Positions 62,001-64,000 of a stretch of DNA of 64,000 nt are shown here, in pieces. Source of the stretch: an uncultured Bacteroidaceae bacterium (GTDB lineage Bacteria; Bacteroidota; Bacteroidia; Bacteroidales; Bacteroidaceae). The notes beneath the pieces were generated by a model. It was not told the origin of the DNA. It ran no database searches and was given only the letters and a program-made list of their open reading frames with translations. The number at the start of each line of letters is the position of its first letter. Position 1 is the first letter of the stretch. The DNA lies in assembly GCA_905234125.1 (NCBI GenBank), contig CAJOGQ010000001.1, positions 1 through 64,000 on the forward strand, given 5' to 3'. The translations under genes were made by a program, and so were the position numbers.

Positions 62001-62161
62001 TCGGCGCCCGTGTAGGTGGTCGTCACACTCACCTGTGGAGGCGCGATGTTCGGGTATTGCTCCACGGGCAACGTCTCCATGCAGATGTAGCCCACCAGCG
62101 CAATCACGATACTGATGGCACACGCCATCACATATCTATTAATAAATATATTGTTTTTCAT
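59006..62161 (-). CDS. HAE1-family RND multidrug efflux pump (AcrB-like)
   Basis: A 1051-residue pump of the AcrB/MexB group, with the typical opening NIFINRYVMACAISI. The proton-relay helix 4 has both aspartates (GTVVDDAIVVVEAV near 404-417) and helix 10 keeps the Lys (IGLLAKTAILITE). It therefore has a fuller relay than the pump of operon 1. Probable substrates are drugs, bile salts or detergents. ATG 62161 is chosen; an upstream TTG at 62170 lies in repeat DNA. The adaptor gene ends 23 bp upstream, the gap being a heptamer array. Confidence 0.95.
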   Translation of the reverse strand: MKNNIFINRYVMACAISIVIALVGYICMETLPVEQYPNIAPPQVSVTTTYTGADPNTIMKSVIQPLEESINGVEGMMYMSSKATTTGNVSIDVYFEAGTDPDMATVNVQNRVAKAESQLPSDVTKVGISVSKQQSSILRIIAVRSADGKYSDDFISNWVDINLKPRVQRITGVGEVMALGNTFALRVWMKPDVMAQYGLDPNDIANAIDAQSFVSSTGSFGEQSKNTYKYSMEYKGTLKSVEEFNDIVLKTTDGGHLLRLSDVADVEIGAQSYSYSSNINGAPGALMMIFQSPGANATEVNARITKMLDDLKPTMPAGLEFVTMQTSDDFLFAAIHNVVETLIIAIILVILVVFFFLQNFKATIIPSISIVVSLMGTFAVVSLAGFSLNILTLFALVLAIGTVVDDAIVVVEAVMAKVEGGMSDAREATRQAMSEVSVAVVSCTLVFMAVFIPVTFMGGTSGTFFTQFGVTIASSVGLSCVSALTLCPALCAFMLRASDAKPNRKSLTYYTKMAYDLSYNAILDKYSKAVKKFIKRPAMAWILLVLAGALLVFFMKNLPSGLVPQEDQGCFLAEICAPEGYTLEQTEELVKQVEEKVKEIPEMESYAFASGYGLISGHGSSYAFLCVRLKNWDDREGMNHNVELVMYRFYMACKSIKNATIIPFQMPQIPGYGTSNGVSLVVQDPTDGDLSEFAKRTDRFLAKLEERPEISSAMSTYSERFPKYQVDVDAAQCDRSGVSPKAVLNTLGTYCSGSYIGNFNQFGKVYYIMIAATPESRLDPSSLNNIFVKVKDGKMSPLSQFVSLKEIVGPSNIQHFNLFQSITTSITTASGYSEGEAHKAIEEVFRQEMPATATYEYSGMSREVEESANSNTTTLIYCICAILIYLILASLYNSWFTPMAVLLSVPFGLMGAFIMAYVCSKFNLPGSDNNIYLQTGVIMLIGLLAKTAILITEFASERRAQGLSIVDAAFEACQERLRPILMTVVTMIAGMIPLIIEGGAGANGNRALAMGVVGGMTVGTIALLFVVPAFFIVFQTLHEKFQGSVQNKEKE

Positions 62162-62188
62162 AACTGTCAACTATCAACTGTCAACTAA
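62161..62188. repeat. Heptamer array between adaptor and pump genes, 4 units
   Basis: TAACTGT CAACTAT CAACTGT CAACTAA. It carries the stop codon of the adaptor gene (62185-62187) and begins at the start codon of the pump gene (62159-62161). Confidence 0.85.
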
Positions 62189-63288
62189 AAAATCACCTTC
62201 TCTCCTTCCTGCACATTGTTCGCTCCAACGGTCACAATCTTGTCGCCAACTTTCAAACCACTCGTCACGATGAAGTCCAGGCCATTGCCAGCGTCCGTCG
62301 TCGTCACATCCACAGCCGTAGCCGTGCTGTCGGGTTGAACTTTATACACCTGCTGCTTGTCCAGCAGTTTCACCACCGCCAGCTGCGGAATCACCATCAC
62401 GTCCTTCTCGTCGAAAGGAAGAACTACCGTACCCTGGATACCCGAGAAGAGCTGTCCATCAGGATTGGGGAACGTAGCCTTGAGAGCGATGGTACCCGTC
62501 GTAGCGTTCACAACACCTGTAGCACTGCTGACGCGACCCTTGTGCGGATACTCCGTGCCATTCTTCATCACAAACGTCACATCGGGGAATCCCTTCAATG
62601 CCTCTTCAATATTCACACTAAATCCCTCAGCTACAGCCCGTTCGACGATAGACTCCGTCACAGAGAACTCAGCCTCCATCTGCAAGTTGCCGCTCACTGT
62701 CGTCAGATACGTCGCCGACGAAACCTGGTCGCCCGTCCTCACCGGAATTTCACCAATGCGGCCCGTTACTGGCGACTTGATCGTGCAGAAGCCCAGATTC
62801 ACCTTTGCGTTGTTCACCGCCGCCCTGGCCTGAGCCACCGCCGCCTGCGCCTGCTTGTAGGAGTTCTCAGAGTTGTCGAGCATGTACTTGCTCACAATCT
62901 TCTTCTCATACAGGTTCTTGTTCGACTCATACTCCAGCTTCGCGCTGTTCTCCGAAGCGATGGCCGCCTGCAGGTTCGCCTCTGCAGACTCCAGATCCAG
63001 CTGCGCATTGCGCTGGTCGATGATAAACAGCGTCGTGCCAACCGACACCTGGTCACCCTCCGTCACACAGATGCGCATCAGCTGACCACTCACCTGTGGC
63101 GTGATGGTCACATCCTCCTTACCCTTCAGCCTGGCGCTGAACTTGACAGGCACTACAATGTCTGATTTTTTCACTGTCAGCGTCTCGTAAGACGTCTGCT
63201 CTTCCTTGGGCATGTCGAGGTTGCACGATGCCAATCCCGCAACCAAACTAAGTCCACACACCCATTTCATGTAAGCTGTTTTTGTCAT
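62185..63288 (-). CDS. RND periplasmic adaptor (membrane fusion protein) 2
   Basis: A 367-residue adaptor. The signal and lipobox GLASC (Cys near 22) make it a lipoprotein. Barrel-sandwich half VTITPQVSGQLMRICVTEGDQ (60-80), helical hairpin (about 95-150, AQAAVAQARAAVNNAK), second lipoyl half with TIKSPVTGRIGEIPVRTGDQ and a beta-barrel near 210-300 follow AcrA/MexA order. First gene of operon 2. No regulator gene is adjacent, unlike operon 1. The stop codon lies in the heptamer array. Confidence 0.93.
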   Translation of the reverse strand: MTKTAYMKWVCGLSLVAGLASCNLDMPKEEQTSYETLTVKKSDIVVPVKFSARLKGKEDVTITPQVSGQLMRICVTEGDQVSVGTTLFIIDQRNAQLDLESAEANLQAAIASENSAKLEYESNKNLYEKKIVSKYMLDNSENSYKQAQAAVAQARAAVNNAKVNLGFCTIKSPVTGRIGEIPVRTGDQVSSATYLTTVSGNLQMEAEFSVTESIVERAVAEGFSVNIEEALKGFPDVTFVMKNGTEYPHKGRVSSATGVVNATTGTIALKATFPNPDGQLFSGIQGTVVLPFDEKDVMVIPQLAVVKLLDKQQVYKVQPDSTATAVDVTTTDAGNGLDFIVTSGLKVGDKIVTVGANNVQEGEKVIF

Positions 63289-63328
63289 CTTGTTTTTTAT
63301 TTGTTAGTTAATTTTCACATTTCGGCGA

Positions 63329-63336
63329 CAAAGATA
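63329..63336 (-). promoter_or_regulatory. -7 element for RND operon 2
   Basis: Minus strand TATCTTTG, 40 bp upstream of the adaptor start. The upstream DNA is A-rich with no clear TTTG at 19 bp. Confidence 0.5.
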
Positions 63337-63487
63337 AACATTTTTCTCCGAATAAATACTAAAAAAACAAAAAAAATTCCCCCACTACCCCCAAAAAGAC
63401 AGGACACCAAGCATTCCCTGCCCGATGTCCCATCAATTTATACCAACAAAACGATTCGTTTCATATATGGAGCCGAACTATAAGAAG

Positions 63488-64000
63488 CTATGCGAGCGCT
63501 CTTTCGAGCCGCACAATCTCTTGCTTGTATTCCTCGGCCTTGAGGAATTCCATGCGCTTGGCAGCATCCTTCATCATCTTTCGATTGCGCTCGATGGCTC
63601 GGCGAATTTCGTCGGACGTCATGGAGTTGTAGATGGTATCAACCTCGGACTCAGCCACTAAGGAAGCATTCTCCTCAATATAGGCAGTTCCAAGATAATC
63701 GACAGGCTTGTGCTGGAGAATGGCGATTTGCGCTTTCTGAACCTGAGTGGGCGTGATGCCGTGCTCCTCGTTGTATGCCATCTGCTTCTGGCGACGTCGG
63801 TTGGTTTCGTCAATGGTCTGTTGCATAGTCTCGGTGATGGTCTCGGCATACATGATGGCGAGGCCATGCACATTGCGAGCCGCACGGCCAATAATCTGCA
63901 CAAGCGAACGGTGGTCGCGAAGAAAACCCTGATAATCCGCATCAAGAATGGCGACGAGGGAAACCTCCGGGATGTCAAGACCCTCGCGAAGGAGGTTGAT
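63488..64000 (-). CDS. uvrB: UvrABC excision nuclease subunit B, C-terminal part
   Basis: The frame enters from the right edge; 170 C-terminal residues are visible. It begins in the helicase motif V-VI region ([12 protein letters not shown], then [16 protein letters not shown] and GRAARN) and ends with the UVR domain ([22 protein letters not shown]), which binds UvrC. UvrB verifies damage during nucleotide excision repair with UvrA and UvrC. Usual length is about 670 residues, so roughly 500 are beyond the window. The stop is at 63488-63490. Confidence 0.96.
   Translation of the reverse strand: MNLLREGLDIPEVSLVAILDADYQGFLRDHRSLVQIIGRAARNVHGLAIMYAETITETMQQTIDETNRRRQKQMAYNEEHGITPTQVQKAQIAILQHKPVDYLGTAYIEENASLVAESEVDTIYNSMTSDEIRRAIERNRKMMKDAAKRMEFLKAEEYKQEIVRLERALA

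Noticed and set aside
62162-62170. TTG start for the RND pump of operon 2
   Set aside because: It lies within the heptamer array; the ATG at 62161 gives the canonical family N-terminus.
1-64000. Prophage, transposon or diversity-generating retroelement
   Set aside because: No integrase, transposase, reverse transcriptase or terminal inverted repeats were seen.

Overview
The window looks like a chromosomal segment of a Bacteroidales bacterium, most likely Prevotella or a close relative (Prevotellaceae). The grounds are: many -7 elements of the form TAnnTTTG, in the best cases 18-20 bp downstream of a TTTG-like -33 box; start codons without Shine-Dalgarno sequences; and families typical of Bacteroidetes (DUF4494, DUF4270, DUF6965, DUF6261, DUF5103/type IX secretion plug, a lipoprotein-type TamA, PL11 rhamnogalacturonan lyase). 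No phage, insertion sequence, integrase or CRISPR array was found. Most genes are core housekeeping or envelope genes.

Layout. 1-3.9 kb: the tail of an unidentified protein, tRNA-Gln, surE, lpxB, a DUF6965 protein and rsmA. 4-15.1 kb: a flippase-like membrane protein, pepD, a MerR regulator, a Crp/Fnr regulator translationally coupled to a YggS protein, DUF4494, a secreted esterase-like hydrolase, a DUF1573 protein, yidC, an MFS carrier and a POT peptide carrier. 15.2-18.7 kb: a CbpA-like DnaJ, a 5'-nucleotidase-family enzyme, and a GYF/CD225 protein paired with a DUF2752 protein. 18.8-25.7 kb: an RND efflux operon (adaptor, pump, channel) divergent from an AraC regulator. 25.7-28.1 kb: a lipoprotein and a PL11 pectin lyase. 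28.2-36.3 kb: an outer-membrane group with lptD, ruvX, def, a TPR protein and a TamA-like lipoprotein.

36.5-43.7 kb: aspS, a WalJ-like metallo-hydrolase, a truncated GT5-like protein with DUF4270, a YqiA-like esterase and a double ABC ATPase. 43.9-52.1 kb: a GH3 beta-glucosidase, a T9SS plug protein overlapping a golvesin/amidase-like secreted protein, and the radical-SAM protein YgiQ. 52.2-55.9 kb is the most accessory-looking part: a DUF6261 protein with a duplicated Gly/Asp tail, a 42-bp tandem repeat in its leader, a structured-RNA candidate, two AT-rich lipoproteins and a small charged ORF. 56-64 kb: a BASS transporter, queH, a second RND efflux operon and the 3' end of uvrB.

The most unusual signal is not a gene. 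At least a dozen junctions carry degenerate tandem arrays with a strict 7-bp period (units such as GTTTAGA, GTTTAGG, GTTGAGA, CAACTGT). They lie directly against gene ends and often supply the stop codon, and similar arrays also sit in frame inside three coding sequences. Related arrays with 8-, 9-, 24- and 42-bp periods occur at other junctions. Together they suggest a genome-wide repeat-generating process acting at gene boundaries, which should be tested on the whole genome.
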